From positions 873,501 through 937,500 of the forward strand of contig NC_007722.1 in assembly GCF_000013005.1 (NCBI RefSeq): DNA of 64,000 bases, given 5' to 3'. Shown piece by piece: positions 17,143-26,463 of the stretch. Below the pieces are notes generated by a model. The model searched no databases. It was not told the origin of the DNA and worked only from the letters and a program-made list of their open reading frames with translations. The first letter of the stretch is position 1. Every line of letters begins with the position of its first letter. Made by a program: the position numbers and the translations under genes. This DNA comes from Erythrobacter litoralis HTCC2594 (GTDB lineage: Bacteria; Pseudomonadota; Alphaproteobacteria; Sphingomonadales; Sphingomonadaceae).

Positions 17143-17944
17143 GTCCGGCTTCCTTGGAGGTGAGAAGGTAGATGCGGTCCTGCAGCTCGTCGGCCGAGAG
17201 CACGCCGTAGCCGATCGGAATCGGGCGTTTGGTCACGCTGTCCCACAGCACCAGAGCGGGGGTGGCTTTGCCTTCGAGACCAAGCTTGCCGCGCTGGTTC
17301 GTCTCGACCCGATAGTCGGGAAAATGCCGGGATGAACCGCCATCGGTGGAGATCGCGCGCACGGTGATCCGCCATCGGTCGGCGACGCCCTTCACGATCG
17401 GGCTCATCACTTCGCACGGTCCGCAGGTCGAACTGAAGAAATAGAAAAGGCCGTAGCGCTGCGAGAGCGTTGCCATGACGTGATCGCGCTCCGCGCTGCG
17501 GGCATCCTGCCACTGCTTCTTGGCGACCGCTCCGACGGGGCGTTCAAGCGTGTAGTCGAGGTCCGGGTCCTGCCAGATCGCCCGCTGCCAGACATCGGAG
17601 AACAGCGAGGCGCGGTCGAGCTGCGCGCGCTGGAAGCGGATATAGGCCGCGACATTGGCCTCGGTCGGATAGAGGATCGCGCGCGCCTTGAGTTCGCGAA
17701 GCTCGGAGGTGATCGCGTCGAGTTCTTGGCTGGCCGCGACCTGCTCGGCTTCAGGCTGTTGTGGCTCTTCAATGGGAGCGGGCTTCACGCAGTAGAACCA
17801 GTAGCCGAGCCTGCGCTCTTCGCAGTAGAGCGCGTCTGCCGAGGTGGTCGATCTTGTGTCCCGCCGCTCCTGCGCCTGGGCCAGAGTGGCGGGCAGGGCA
17901 GCGATGCCGAGCGCGAGCGCCGTGAGGTGATGCAGATGGGTCAT
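17132..17944 (-). CDS. traF: Conjugative pilus assembly protein TraF (thioredoxin fold)
   Basis: 270 aa with a signal peptide (cut near residue 24). The C-terminal thioredoxin-like domain has an intact CxxC (STCGPCEV, C174-C177), whereas the F-plasmid TraF is known for lacking it. It is probably a periplasmic oxidoreductase or chaperone for cysteine-rich TraN, TraU and TraH. The start overlaps the traN stop by 4 bases. Confidence 0.88.
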   Translation of the reverse strand: MTHLHHLTALALGIAALPATLAQAQERRDTRSTTSADALYCEERRLGYWFYCVKPAPIEEPQQPEAEQVAASQELDAITSELRELKARAILYPTEANVAAYIRFQRAQLDRASLFSDVWQRAIWQDPDLDYTLERPVGAVAKKQWQDARSAERDHVMATLSQRYGLFYFFSSTCGPCEVMSPIVKGVADRWRITVRAISTDGGSSRHFPDYRVETNQRGKLGLEGKATPALVLWDSVTKRPIPIGYGVLSADELQDRIYLLTSKEAGHDY

Positions 17945-19662
17945 TGGCCGCCCCTTGCGTAATAATCTTCGATTTTCTGCTGGATGAGGATGCTGGTCTC
18001 GAGTTCGTCGGGCAGCCGTGCGGCATCTGTGAACTCGGCATAGACCTCGCTGAAATCCATCCGGCTGAGGTCGAGCCGGGCAAACTCGTCGAGAGTGAAC
18101 CCCTCACATTGTTCTTCTTTGGGCTTGTCCCATGGCTTGGGGAGCTGCTTACGGCCCTGTTCCTGCAGGATCCGCGACAGCTTGCTCTCGAAACAGCAAT
18201 AGACCTTCTTCTTCGTCAGGCAGACGCCAAGGAACTTGTCCGAACAATAGGTCCCGACATAGGCGCACAGTCCCTGCGCATCGCGTTCGTGGAGCAGCAC
18301 TTCCTCGCGGCTGCAGCCGAGTGCGACCAGCAGGCTGATTCCGGGGATGAGCGGGAAGCCCTTGCCCTTGCAGCAGTTGAGGACGCCGAAGACCTTGGAC
18401 GAGCAGGTGTTGCGCGTGCCGCGGAACAGCGTCAGCGTGTTCGGATCGAACTGGCCGCGCGCCTCGTCCATGGCGTGCAATGCGACCGCCGCATCCTTGA
18501 ACTCATCATTGGCGGTGCGCTCGATCGTCTCGCAGCTGCCATCAATGCAATAGACATCGCCATCGCAGACATACTGGGTGGAGATGTCCGTACCGGGCAG
18601 GGGACATTCGTAGATGCGCTCCCAGGTCTCGCAGGGCATCTCGTCGGTGAGGCATTCCTCGCCGATGAACCGGCAGGTGCCCTGGCTTTCGATATCCGAA
18701 CAGTCGCTCGCCGCCTCGCGCGATGTGCAGGTGTAGCTGCGCTGCCATTCCCAGCAGGGCCGCGTAACCGAGACACCGTCGATCACGCGGGTCTGCGGAT
18801 CGGCATCGGTGCAGATCTCATTGTCGAGTGTGCAATCGCCATTATCGGCAAATCCGATGCACTGGCTCTCGTCGGAAAAGGTATCGATCGAGTTGTCCGT
18901 GGTCACCGCATAGGGCGTGTAGCGCGCATCCGGAGTGTCGCATGTGATTTCAGCGATGGGATCGCCAGGTTCGGTGCAGTATCTATAGAACTGGTCCTCC
19001 CGCCACTGGAGGCAGGGTCCGGGCCGATACCCGGTGATCCGGCACGACCCCCCATCGAATGCCGAGCACCAGGGATATCCATAGACTGTGCTCGTCTCAT
19101 TGCAGAGATAGTGCCATTGCTGGCGCCGGGTCACGCTGGCAACGAGCGGCACCGCGCACTGACCCACCGACTGGTCGATCCGCGTGCCAGAGTTGCATGT
19201 AGCGGTGTAGGTCCCAGCCGATCCGGACCCGGTCGGCAGCGGCACGCAATTACCCTGGCCACCCGAGATTGCCATGCCGCTGGTGTAGTCGAGCGGGGTC
19301 TCGTTGATGGCGAGGCTGCGCGCAATAACGTCCTCGATCTCACTTGGATCGAAGCGCGCGCGATTGGCCACGCTGTCGCGCATCGCCCGATAGCCCTGGT
19401 GTCCGGTAGCAGCGGCGGCCGCATTGCTCTCGATCCGCTCGGGAGCGTCGGCGAGCGTTTCCAGGTTTCGCACGGCGTTGCGGTCGTAGTTGGGCAGGTT
19501 TGCTGCATTGGGCTGCGATTTGGCAGCTTCTTGCGCTTCGCCGCGCAGGCTTTCGCCAAAGGCCTTGCCATCGGCCCGCGCGTCCTGCTGCTGCGCGGAA
19601 AGGGGCGCGGCGACGGCGAGAAGACCGAGCAGTCCTATGCGAAGCGATTGTATGAGCCTCAT
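17941..19662 (-). CDS. traN: Mating-pair stabilisation protein TraN
   Basis: 573 aa with a signal peptide (cut near residue 23) and a very high cysteine content from about residue 130 onward, the hallmark of TraN. C-terminal pieces such as NCCKGKGFPLI, then YCSDKFLGVCLTKKKVYCCF are typical. It is an outer-membrane protein contacting the recipient. Cysteine pairing presumably depends on TraF and the DsbC-like protein of this operon. It overlaps trbC by 4 bases. Confidence 0.9.
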   Translation of the reverse strand: MRLIQSLRIGLLGLLAVAAPLSAQQQDARADGKAFGESLRGEAQEAAKSQPNAANLPNYDRNAVRNLETLADAPERIESNAAAAATGHQGYRAMRDSVANRARFDPSEIEDVIARSLAINETPLDYTSGMAISGGQGNCVPLPTGSGSAGTYTATCNSGTRIDQSVGQCAVPLVASVTRRQQWHYLCNETSTVYGYPWCSAFDGGSCRITGYRPGPCLQWREDQFYRYCTEPGDPIAEITCDTPDARYTPYAVTTDNSIDTFSDESQCIGFADNGDCTLDNEICTDADPQTRVIDGVSVTRPCWEWQRSYTCTSREAASDCSDIESQGTCRFIGEECLTDEMPCETWERIYECPLPGTDISTQYVCDGDVYCIDGSCETIERTANDEFKDAAVALHAMDEARGQFDPNTLTLFRGTRNTCSSKVFGVLNCCKGKGFPLIPGISLLVALGCSREEVLLHERDAQGLCAYVGTYCSDKFLGVCLTKKKVYCCFESKLSRILQEQGRKQLPKPWDKPKEEQCEGFTLDEFARLDLSRMDFSEVYAEFTDAARLPDELETSILIQQKIEDYYARGGQ

Positions 19663-20414
19663 GGCCGTTCTCCTTCGAGCCTGCGGGAATGGAGGCGCGC
19701 GAGCTGCGCTCCCGGACCGCCTCCCGAAGCGAAGGTGTCGAGCACTTCGGCCACGCTGATATTGCCGGCAATGCGGTCGTGCGGCGGCAAGACGTCTTTG
19801 CAGTCGAACCCGTCGCAGGGGCTGAAATCGCTCGCGATCATCACGAAGCTCGGGGCAACCTTGATATCGAACGCGCGGAACAGGCGCGGGTCGATCCCGA
19901 GCGCGCCGGCCTCATCGCCATCGCTCCAGATTGCGGCGATGCGCTTCTTGAAGCGCGCGCTGTCGCCTTGCGGGAAACCGCGCAGCACGGTGACGCCGCC
20001 GGCCCTCGAGACATCGCGAACCAGCGCCTTCAATGAGGGCTCGGGCATTGCCAATGAGGCAAAAGCGATGAACCGGGGCGTGTCGCCCATCGCTGCCACT
20101 TCCGCGTCGGCCTGGGCGCGGATCATGCCATCGAGATCGAGCGGCCCGGCATTCGCGGTCGCCTGCGCAGTCTCGGCATAGCCTGCGCGATTGTCGAAAG
20201 CCGTTTGCTGCGCGGCGCGCGCGTCTTCTGCGAGGGTATCCGCTTTTGTCCTGACCGACGTGGCGAGCGCCTCGGCGTCGACGGCATGTTCGGCCGCTCG
20301 CGCGCGGATCTCAGCGAGGTCAAGGTCGGGTCCGGCATCCTGCGCAGAAGCGGCGGCAAATCCGGCAGCGATCACGAGGCTCAGGCCAACGAGTATGGGG
20401 AAAGCGTTTCTCAT
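19659..20414 (-). CDS. trbC: F-type conjugative protein TrbC
   Basis: 251 aa from the ATG at 20414, which starts a signal peptide (MRNAFPILVGLSLVIAAGFA) and overlaps the traU stop by 4 bases. The open frame further upstream to 20954 is only a shadow of traU. The C-terminal TrbC_Ftype domain is recognised by RFIAFASLAMPEPSLKALVR, then GGVTVLRGF and VAPSFVM. Periplasmic pilus-assembly factor acting with TraW. Confidence 0.88.
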   Translation of the reverse strand: MRNAFPILVGLSLVIAAGFAAASAQDAGPDLDLAEIRARAAEHAVDAEALATSVRTKADTLAEDARAAQQTAFDNRAGYAETAQATANAGPLDLDGMIRAQADAEVAAMGDTPRFIAFASLAMPEPSLKALVRDVSRAGGVTVLRGFPQGDSARFKKRIAAIWSDGDEAGALGIDPRLFRAFDIKVAPSFVMIASDFSPCDGFDCKDVLPPHDRIAGNISVAEVLDTFASGGGPGAQLARLHSRRLEGERP

Positions 20415-21424
20415 AGCGCGCAGCAATTCCTCTTGCGCCAGACGAGGTATCCCATGTCTTCGCCGATCGCGGGGATGACCTGTCCGGGGGACTGGAAGGT
20501 GGTGGATGCACCGATGGGCGGGCAGGCGTAGCGGCCCTTGGTCGCCGGGTTGGGGCTGGTGGCCTGGAAGCGGTATTGCTGCTTCCTCATCACCGGCATC
20601 AGGTACTTGCCGCACAGGCCCTTCGACCCCATCGTCCCCCATGAGACGAGCTCGCGGTGGAGCTTGTAGGCGAAGCGCGAGAGCACGAGCCGCGAGGCCT
20701 GGACGTGTCCGATCGAGGCCGAGACGTTGCCGTTCATCGGGTACATCGACCCTTGGCAGCCCGCGCACCAGAACATCTCGTCGAGCGGCAGGTTCGCGGT
20801 CGCTGCAGCACAATCCGCCGCGCACGCGGCAAGCGCCAGCGGGTTGGCAAACAGCACGGCCTCGGGATTGATGATCGCGGTGAGCTCGCTGTCCTGCCAC
20901 AGCGGATCGATCTCGGAGATGTAGAGGATGTCGATCGAACCCGGCTCGAGGCACAGAAAATCGGCGACGATCTCCATCCAGTAGATCAGCGGATAGGCAT
21001 ACCAGTGGACGTGCCAGCTCGAATAATACTGGCTGGCGCCGCCCACGGCCGAAGGACCCGAGATCGAGCGGAAGCCGACATCAAAGCCGGGATCGAGCTT
21101 CATGCCGCCGAGGTTCACGAAGCACCAAGGCTTCATGCTGACATCGGCGAGCCGGACCGGCTCCCAGAACCCCATCGCGATGCCGGGCCGAAGACCGCAC
21201 AGGCACAGCGGGAAATCGGGGTTGTCCGGATCGGGACGATTGCTCGGCCAGATTTCGAGCCCGCCGATCGAGATCGGGAACAGGCACGACCAGCAGATGT
21301 CGGTGATCGGATTGACGAATTGCCCGGTGCACTTGCCCGGACCGGCATCGGCCGAAGCGGGTGATGCGAAGACCAGCGACAGCATCGCCGTGAAAAGCAC
21401 GAGGAAGGCGCGGATTCCGGTCAT
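20411..21424 (-). CDS. traU: Conjugative pilus assembly protein TraU
   Basis: 337 aa with a signal peptide (cut near SPASA, about residue 25). GQFVNPITDICWSCLFPISI and LCLCGLRPGIAMGFWEPVRL are diagnostic for TraU. The many cysteines fit periplasmic disulfides. Required for DNA transfer and pilus assembly in F-type systems. Four-base overlaps on both sides. Confidence 0.92.
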   Translation of the reverse strand: MTGIRAFLVLFTAMLSLVFASPASADAGPGKCTGQFVNPITDICWSCLFPISIGGLEIWPSNRPDPDNPDFPLCLCGLRPGIAMGFWEPVRLADVSMKPWCFVNLGGMKLDPGFDVGFRSISGPSAVGGASQYYSSWHVHWYAYPLIYWMEIVADFLCLEPGSIDILYISEIDPLWQDSELTAIINPEAVLFANPLALAACAADCAAATANLPLDEMFWCAGCQGSMYPMNGNVSASIGHVQASRLVLSRFAYKLHRELVSWGTMGSKGLCGKYLMPVMRKQQYRFQATSPNPATKGRYACPPIGASTTFQSPGQVIPAIGEDMGYLVWRKRNCCAL

Positions 21425-22053
21425 GGCTGTGCCTTCCGGCGCGGCAGCGCAATCTCGCTGACTTCGAGGAAGCGCCCGTTCTGGCGCACCCGCGCGGGAA
21501 CAGCCTTGATACCGAATTTTTGCGTCAGCTTGCCGCCCTGGTCGAAATAGAAGCGGCGTTGACGGGCCTTCATCAGCTCGAGCGGTGCGCCTTTCACGAG
21601 GATCAGCTTGGCATTGGCGTCCTGCCTCAGCGCCCAGGCGATCTGCGCAGGGTCGTCGCCGTCGAGAAACAGGAGGTCGGAGCGCAGCTTGACGCTGTCG
21701 AGCGGATTGACCCGGGTTCCGGCGGCATGGATCAGCTCGCCTTTTGCGCCCCGGATATCGGCAGCAAGCGCGATTGTCGGATCGAACGCCCAGCTGCGGC
21801 TTGCGCTTGCGCGAATGAGGCCGGCAACCGGATCGGGTCGGTTGACGCGTGCGATCGTGCGACGCTTGAGTTCCTCGTTGAGCCGCGCGGTCTCGCCCGA
21901 CTTTTCCATCTGCGCGAGGCGCGTATGAATCTGTTCGAGCAGGTCGCGCTCGATCACAGGGAAGACCGCGCCGCGCTGGCCGTAGTCTCGTGCCTGCAGG
22001 CTGGCAGGGAGCATGGCGAGGAGAAGCGCGCCAATCGGAAGGAAAGAGCGCAT
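21421..22053 (-). CDS. traW: Conjugative pilus assembly protein TraW
   Basis: 210 aa from the ATG at 22053, which begins a signal peptide (MRSFLPIGALLLAMLPASLQ) and shares one base with the stop of the peptidase gene. The longer frame to 22161 lies inside that gene. GAVFPVIERDLLEQIHTRL and the C-terminal LTQKFGIKAVPARVRQNGR pattern are typical of TraW. Periplasmic, partner of TrbC. Confidence 0.88.
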   Translation of the reverse strand: MRSFLPIGALLLAMLPASLQARDYGQRGAVFPVIERDLLEQIHTRLAQMEKSGETARLNEELKRRTIARVNRPDPVAGLIRASASRSWAFDPTIALAADIRGAKGELIHAAGTRVNPLDSVKLRSDLLFLDGDDPAQIAWALRQDANAKLILVKGAPLELMKARQRRFYFDQGGKLTQKFGIKAVPARVRQNGRFLEVSEIALPRRKAQP

Positions 22054-22559
22054 CACAGGATTGCCCTCCCGCTGCCGAGGATCTGCCCGCGGCAGACGAA
22101 GCCGATTTCCCCGTAGCGGCTGTCTAGCCCGCGTGGATGGTCGGTTCCGGTGTAGTAGCAACCTTCCGGTATTGCGCCTTCGGGACCGCGCGTGAGCGGC
22201 ACGCCAAGGCGGGTGACCTCGAGCAGGCTCGCGACCTGCTTTCCGTCGATGAAGACCGCATCGCCCTCGTGGCGCACGACATCGCCCGGCATGCCAAGCA
22301 CGTGCTTGCCGAACATCTGCGGTTCCTTTCCGAAATGCCTTTCGACGAGTTCGCTTTGCGGCGGCTCAAAGAAGATCAGGCTGCCGCGTTCGATCGGCGC
22401 GCGCTTGTCGAGCCAGAACGCCCAGTTTGGCAGGCTCGGGCTCGCATTGATGAGGAAAGCGTGGTCCTTGCTGAAGGCATCGAGCGGCGCCCATGCGAGC
22501 GGCAGCAGGACCAGCCCCGAGAGCAGCAGCGAACGGCGGATCGAGCGGGGCAGGCTCAT
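22053..22559 (-). CDS. Conjugative S26 signal peptidase (RP4 TraF type)
   Basis: 168 aa. One N-terminal membrane segment (residues about 10-27) is followed by the S26 active site: Ser in NASPSLP (S42) and Lys in FGKHVLGMPGD (K85). In other systems such a peptidase processes the pilin or other exported transfer proteins; here TraA is the likely substrate. A gene of this type is unusual in the F plasmid but common in sphingomonad and R27-like tra operons. Confidence 0.85.
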   Translation of the reverse strand: MSLPRSIRRSLLLSGLVLLPLAWAPLDAFSKDHAFLINASPSLPNWAFWLDKRAPIERGSLIFFEPPQSELVERHFGKEPQMFGKHVLGMPGDVVRHEGDAVFIDGKQVASLLEVTRLGVPLTRGPEGAIPEGCYYTGTDHPRGLDSRYGEIGFVCRGQILGSGRAIL

Positions 22560-22936
22560 GGCTGGATCTCCCCTGCGAGCTTGTCCGCGATGCGCTGCTC
22601 GAGTTCGGAGGTTGCGTCTTCGGCAGCGCCCGCGAGCACGGCCTCGGCAACCAGCACCACGCGGCCGTCATGGCCCATGTCGGCAACGGCGCTTTCGGCG
22701 GCCTTGAGGTAGGCAAGGCTAGCCGCCTGGACGACCGCCGGATCGGCATCGGCGCGCGCGGCTTCCTCGACGAATGTCCCGATGGTCTCGGCGAGCCGGA
22801 CCGTGACGATCCGCTGCTCTGGCGAGCTGGTGACCTGCTGCGTAATCCACGCACCCCACAGGAGCGCGGCAACGAGCAAGGCTACGGCGAGGAGTTTCGG
22901 GCCCAGCTGGCTAAGTGGGAGGTTCAGTCTATCCAT
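22556..22936 (-). CDS. trbI: F-type TrbI-like protein
   Basis: 126 aa from the ATG at 22936. A short cytoplasmic start and one membrane helix (LLAVALLVAALLWGAWITQQ) precede a periplasmic helical domain. RIVTVRLAETIGTFVEEAAR matches the TrbI_Ftype pattern, and the position just before the peptidase and traW fits. It influences pilus length or retraction in F. It overlaps the upstream unknown gene by 8 bases. Confidence 0.75.
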   Translation of the reverse strand: MDRLNLPLSQLGPKLLAVALLVAALLWGAWITQQVTSSPEQRIVTVRLAETIGTFVEEAARADADPAVVQAASLAYLKAAESAVADMGHDGRVVLVAEAVLAGAAEDATSELEQRIADKLAGEIQP

Positions 22937-23336
22937 GGCGGGGAGATCCTTCGGCGAGGCGGCGATCGAGGCGGCGCAGGAAAGCCGGCAATCGCAGCAG
23001 GGCGAGGCCGCCGGCTGCGATGAGGAATGCGATCTGGAGGTCCTGGGCAAAGAAGCGGCGCGCGACCGGTTCAGCGGTGCGGTAATGGTCGGCAAGATTG
23101 CCGATCTGCGCGAACAGCGCCGTCAGGTCCCATCCAGCGATGAGAAGGAACACGAACAGCGGCAGGCCGAGGACCAGCAGCAGCGTGCTCGCCGCGAAGC
23201 TTGCCGTTTCGATCAGCACCAGGCAGGTGCCCTGGGACAGCGCCAGCCAGTCGATCACACGGTGCTTGTCGCGGGCTTGTCTGACTGACGGAAGCGGCAC
23301 GCGATCTATGAGCGTGGTGGTCTCGAGCACCATCAT
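22929..23336 (-). CDS. Unknown two/three-helix membrane protein in the tra operon
   Basis: 135 aa. Two strong hydrophobic stretches (about residues 38-75, ALSQGTCLVLIETASFAAST onward through LLLVLGLPLFVFLLIAGW, and about 98-116) and an Arg-rich C-terminus. Not recognised as any classical F tra gene. It overlaps traC by 4 bases and trbI by 8, so it is co-translated with the core machinery. It could be an inner-membrane partner of the TraC ATPase. Confidence 0.7.
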   Translation of the reverse strand: MMVLETTTLIDRVPLPSVRQARDKHRVIDWLALSQGTCLVLIETASFAASTLLLVLGLPLFVFLLIAGWDLTALFAQIGNLADHYRTAEPVARRFFAQDLQIAFLIAAGGLALLRLPAFLRRLDRRLAEGSPRHG

Positions 23337-25882
23337 GCGCCTCCTTCCACACCTGCGACCAGCGCGACTGCGCGCTCGAGCGGCATGCCGTTTTCGACAT
23401 GGCGGCGGATCGCGGCATAGGTGTCAGGATCGGAGGAGAAGATGGTTGCCGAGAGTGGGTCGAGCACCAGGCGTCCAACGGCTTCCATCTCGGGACCTTT
23501 GAGGTAGATCTCGCTGTACTCGGTGCCCGAGCGCTTGAGGCTGCGGATCAGCGTCTCGGTCCGGTCGTCCATGTCGAGCCGGGCCTCCTTGCGGAAATCG
23601 GCGATGGTCTCGGGCTTCTGTTGGAGCACCAGCATCCAGTCGCTGTTTTCGAGCGCGGCGCGCGCACCATCGGACTTGTAGTAGTCGTTCAAGGACTGGG
23701 TCGCGGTCGCAAGCGCGCCGCCATATTTGCGCGCGGTGCGGGCATAGGTCTCGACGAACTCGCCCATCGAACCGCCCTTGAGCATCGCCCAGGCCTCGTC
23801 GATCAGCAGCAGCTTCTTGGTCGAGCGCGACGAGCGCGTCATCGCCTGACCGGTCATGAACATGATTGCCGAGAGGACAACGCTTCGAAGCTCCTCGCGG
23901 GACGCGAGGTCGCTCATCTCGAAGACGGTGAAATCGTCTTCGAGCGCGAAACTCGCTTTCCCCGAGAAGAACCCGGCATAGCTGCCACCGCGGCAGAAGG
24001 GCGCGATCGCTGTGGCGAGATCCTTGCCCGCCTCGTTCTCGCTCTGATGGAGCGCATGCGCGACGTCGTCGATCGCCCCGCCGCTGCCGAGCGCTTCCCA
24101 CACCTGCGTCACCGCGCGGTCGATCAGCCCGCGCTCCGTGTCCGAAGGCGCGGCGCTTGGCCGCGCCATCTGGCCAACGATGGCCTTGATCATGGCGAAG
24201 CAGTCGAGCCGGTAATCCTCGTCTTCATGCGCGCGCGCATCGTCGACCATCGAGAAGGGGTTGAGCGAGAATCCCGAGGCGAGCGTGAACTCGACGAAGC
24301 GGCCGCCCTGTAACTTGACCGAATGCTCAAAACTGCGTCCGTCGTCGATCACCACGACCTTGGCGCCCGCGCCGCGCAGCGCGGCGCACAGCTCCTGCAG
24401 CAGCACCGACTTGCCCGAGCCCGACTTTCCGCAGATCGCGATGTTGTGGTTGCCCGCCGCGTTCTCGAAGGGCGACCAGAAGAAGGGCTGGCCGCGCCGT
24501 CCGAGGAGCAGCAGGTGCGGGATCGTCCCGCCGAGATACTCGCCCTGCAGGGGGGCGATATTGGCCGCGGTGGTCGAGAGCATGGTCCGGAAGCGTTTGA
24601 GCCGCGCAAGGTCGTGGACCAGACCATCGGCGAGGCTCAACGGGAACGAGGCGACGAGGCCCTGGAGCTGGAGGAAGCGCTCGTCGGCAAGGTCCCATCC
24701 GGCCGCCTTGTAGATCGCCTTGACCGTGCGCTCATGCGCATCGCCTTCGCCGAGCGGCGAGATCGTGGTGAGACCATAGAACAGCTTGACGAGCTTCTTG
24801 CCCGCCTGGAGTTCGGCCTGGACGTGTCTCCATTCGGCCGATTGCTCGCCAAGCCTAGGGAGGAAGCGCGCGCTCTTCGTTTCCGAAAGGCTGGTGGTGC
24901 GCATGAACTTGTAGCCGGCGCGCGCCGAGGCGGCCTCCTGGTCGGGATAGTGCAGGCACAGCATTGTCGCGGCGGGACAGGGAAAGCGCAGCTTGTCAGT
25001 AAACATGTCGCCGATGAGCCGCGCGCATTCCCACGGTGCCCAGCGCTCAGGGGTAGAGCGCACGCCGTAATGGCGCACATCGAAGCGGTCGGGATAGCAT
25101 TCACCTACCTGAGGCACGCCATCTCGCGAGCGCCCGGTCTCGCGGAAGCGCTCGGTGCGCAAGATAAGCCGGTCGTCCTCGACCTCGAGTTCGATATCGC
25201 GGCGGATGGCCTGCGCGTCGAGCGTGTCCTCGCGGTTCCAGTGGGTGAGATCGGGTTCGCGCGCTGTCGTCGGCGAGGTGAGTTCGTCGACCAGTGCGAG
25301 CAGGCCTGCGGGCTCGAGCCTGTTCGATGCAAGGCCGAGCGAGTTCAGCATCCCCGCCATCCCGTCGCGGCATTCGGTGAGTTCTGCATCGGTCACGTTT
25401 CCGGGCACCGGAACGCCCAGCGACAGCACGAGACGCACATGGCGCGCATGAAACGGCGCGTGTGCCGAGCCCGACTTCCAGACGAGATCGTAGAGCCGGT
25501 TGGTGCGGGCCTTCGCGATCGCTTCGTAGATCCCGCCCTGCTCGTAGCGCGGCGCGAACCAGGGGCCGACGATGGCGCCGATGCGCGGAGACGCGAAGTT
25601 CAGCACCTGCAAACAGGCGCCTTGCGGCAGGCTCTCGGAGAAGAACTGCCCGAGGATTTCACCGGTGCGCTCATCGGCGCCGATGAGCGGGGTGACTTCG
25701 AGAATGAAGCCCTTCGAGTGCGCGTTCCGGTAGAGCCCCGGGCCCTCGTCATAGATGCGGTACGGAAGCCAGTCCGACAGCATGTCGAGCGCGAAACGCG
25801 GCTGCGCATGGTCGGCTTTCTTCGCATCGCCGAACAGGCCAGCGAGGAGCGCGTCGCGCGCAGAGGATAGCGAGAGGTTCAC
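23333..25882 (-). CDS. traC: Type IV secretion ATPase TraC (VirB4 family)
   Basis: 849 aa, close to the family length. The N-terminal TraC/VirB4 domain precedes a P-loop NTPase: Walker A GKSGSGKS (485-492) and Walker B LLLIDEAW (691 on), with ALATATQSLNDYY further on. It powers pilin extraction and pilus assembly at the inner membrane. Four-base overlaps with traV and the unknown gene. Confidence 0.93.
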   Translation of the reverse strand: MNLSLSSARDALLAGLFGDAKKADHAQPRFALDMLSDWLPYRIYDEGPGLYRNAHSKGFILEVTPLIGADERTGEILGQFFSESLPQGACLQVLNFASPRIGAIVGPWFAPRYEQGGIYEAIAKARTNRLYDLVWKSGSAHAPFHARHVRLVLSLGVPVPGNVTDAELTECRDGMAGMLNSLGLASNRLEPAGLLALVDELTSPTTAREPDLTHWNREDTLDAQAIRRDIELEVEDDRLILRTERFRETGRSRDGVPQVGECYPDRFDVRHYGVRSTPERWAPWECARLIGDMFTDKLRFPCPAATMLCLHYPDQEAASARAGYKFMRTTSLSETKSARFLPRLGEQSAEWRHVQAELQAGKKLVKLFYGLTTISPLGEGDAHERTVKAIYKAAGWDLADERFLQLQGLVASFPLSLADGLVHDLARLKRFRTMLSTTAANIAPLQGEYLGGTIPHLLLLGRRGQPFFWSPFENAAGNHNIAICGKSGSGKSVLLQELCAALRGAGAKVVVIDDGRSFEHSVKLQGGRFVEFTLASGFSLNPFSMVDDARAHEDEDYRLDCFAMIKAIVGQMARPSAAPSDTERGLIDRAVTQVWEALGSGGAIDDVAHALHQSENEAGKDLATAIAPFCRGGSYAGFFSGKASFALEDDFTVFEMSDLASREELRSVVLSAIMFMTGQAMTRSSRSTKKLLLIDEAWAMLKGGSMGEFVETYARTARKYGGALATATQSLNDYYKSDGARAALENSDWMLVLQQKPETIADFRKEARLDMDDRTETLIRSLKRSGTEYSEIYLKGPEMEAVGRLVLDPLSATIFSSDPDTYAAIRRHVENGMPLERAVALVAGVEGGA

Positions 25883-26463
25883 TTGGGCTCTCCTTCGGGC
25901 AGAACAGGGTGGGGCACCTGGCCGGGGGAGGGGGAACGACCAGGTGCCCCGGGGTCCGGCGCTTTGGCACCGGGCAGCTCCGTCAGATCCTGTGAGGGGA
26001 TGACCAGGACATCGGGAGGCTGCTGGGGGGAGGGATTGGAATGCTGGAATGGACGTGCTTCTGCGGCGGCGGGCGGCGGGCCTTCCGCTTCAGCCGGGCG
26101 CGCCAGTGCGCGCAGAACGTCGCCGGTCGAACGCGGCGCGCGCCAGCGCTCGGCAGCGCGATCGGGCAGCACGACATGAACGACCCGGGCCTCGTGGATG
26201 CGGCCCGCCTCGTCGCGGTAGCCCGCAACGACGATCCGCAATTCGCGATCACCGACCCCGTGCGCTCGCGCAGAGGCATGACCGGACCGTTCTGCCTGTG
26301 AAGCGCGGGTGGCGGCATCGTCGATCATCGAGGTTGGCGCGCAGCTTCCCTCCGGCGCGCGGCAGGAAAAGTCGCCCTTGACGTTGCCGCCAAGCGTCGC
26401 GCAGCTGGCGATCATCAAGGAGAGGGTTGCCGTCGCTCCGACACGGGTCACACGGCCGCTCAT
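25879..26463 (-). CDS. traV: Conjugative outer-membrane lipoprotein TraV
   Basis: 194 aa from the ATG at 26463; the open frame to 26859 is a shadow of the upstream gene. The lipobox MIASC puts the lipidated Cys at residue 21, followed by two more cysteines (C34, C41) in DFSCRAPEGSCAPT as in TraV. The C-terminal half is Pro-rich and low-complexity, longer than the F protein. It forms the outer ring of the core complex with TraK and TraB. Confidence 0.82.
   Translation of the reverse strand: MSGRVTRVGATATLSLMIASCATLGGNVKGDFSCRAPEGSCAPTSMIDDAATRASQAERSGHASARAHGVGDRELRIVVAGYRDEAGRIHEARVVHVVLPDRAAERWRAPRSTGDVLRALARPAEAEGPPPAAAEARPFQHSNPSPQQPPDVLVIPSQDLTELPGAKAPDPGAPGRSPSPGQVPHPVLPEGEPK

Noticed and set aside
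17944..20181. 745-codon open frame on the plus strand
   Set aside because: Antisense shadow of traN/trbC in high-GC sequence; no recognisable domain, while the minus-strand frames are clear tra genes coupled to neighbours.
24323..25870. 515-codon open frame opposite traC
   Set aside because: Shadow of a certain VirB4 ATPase gene.
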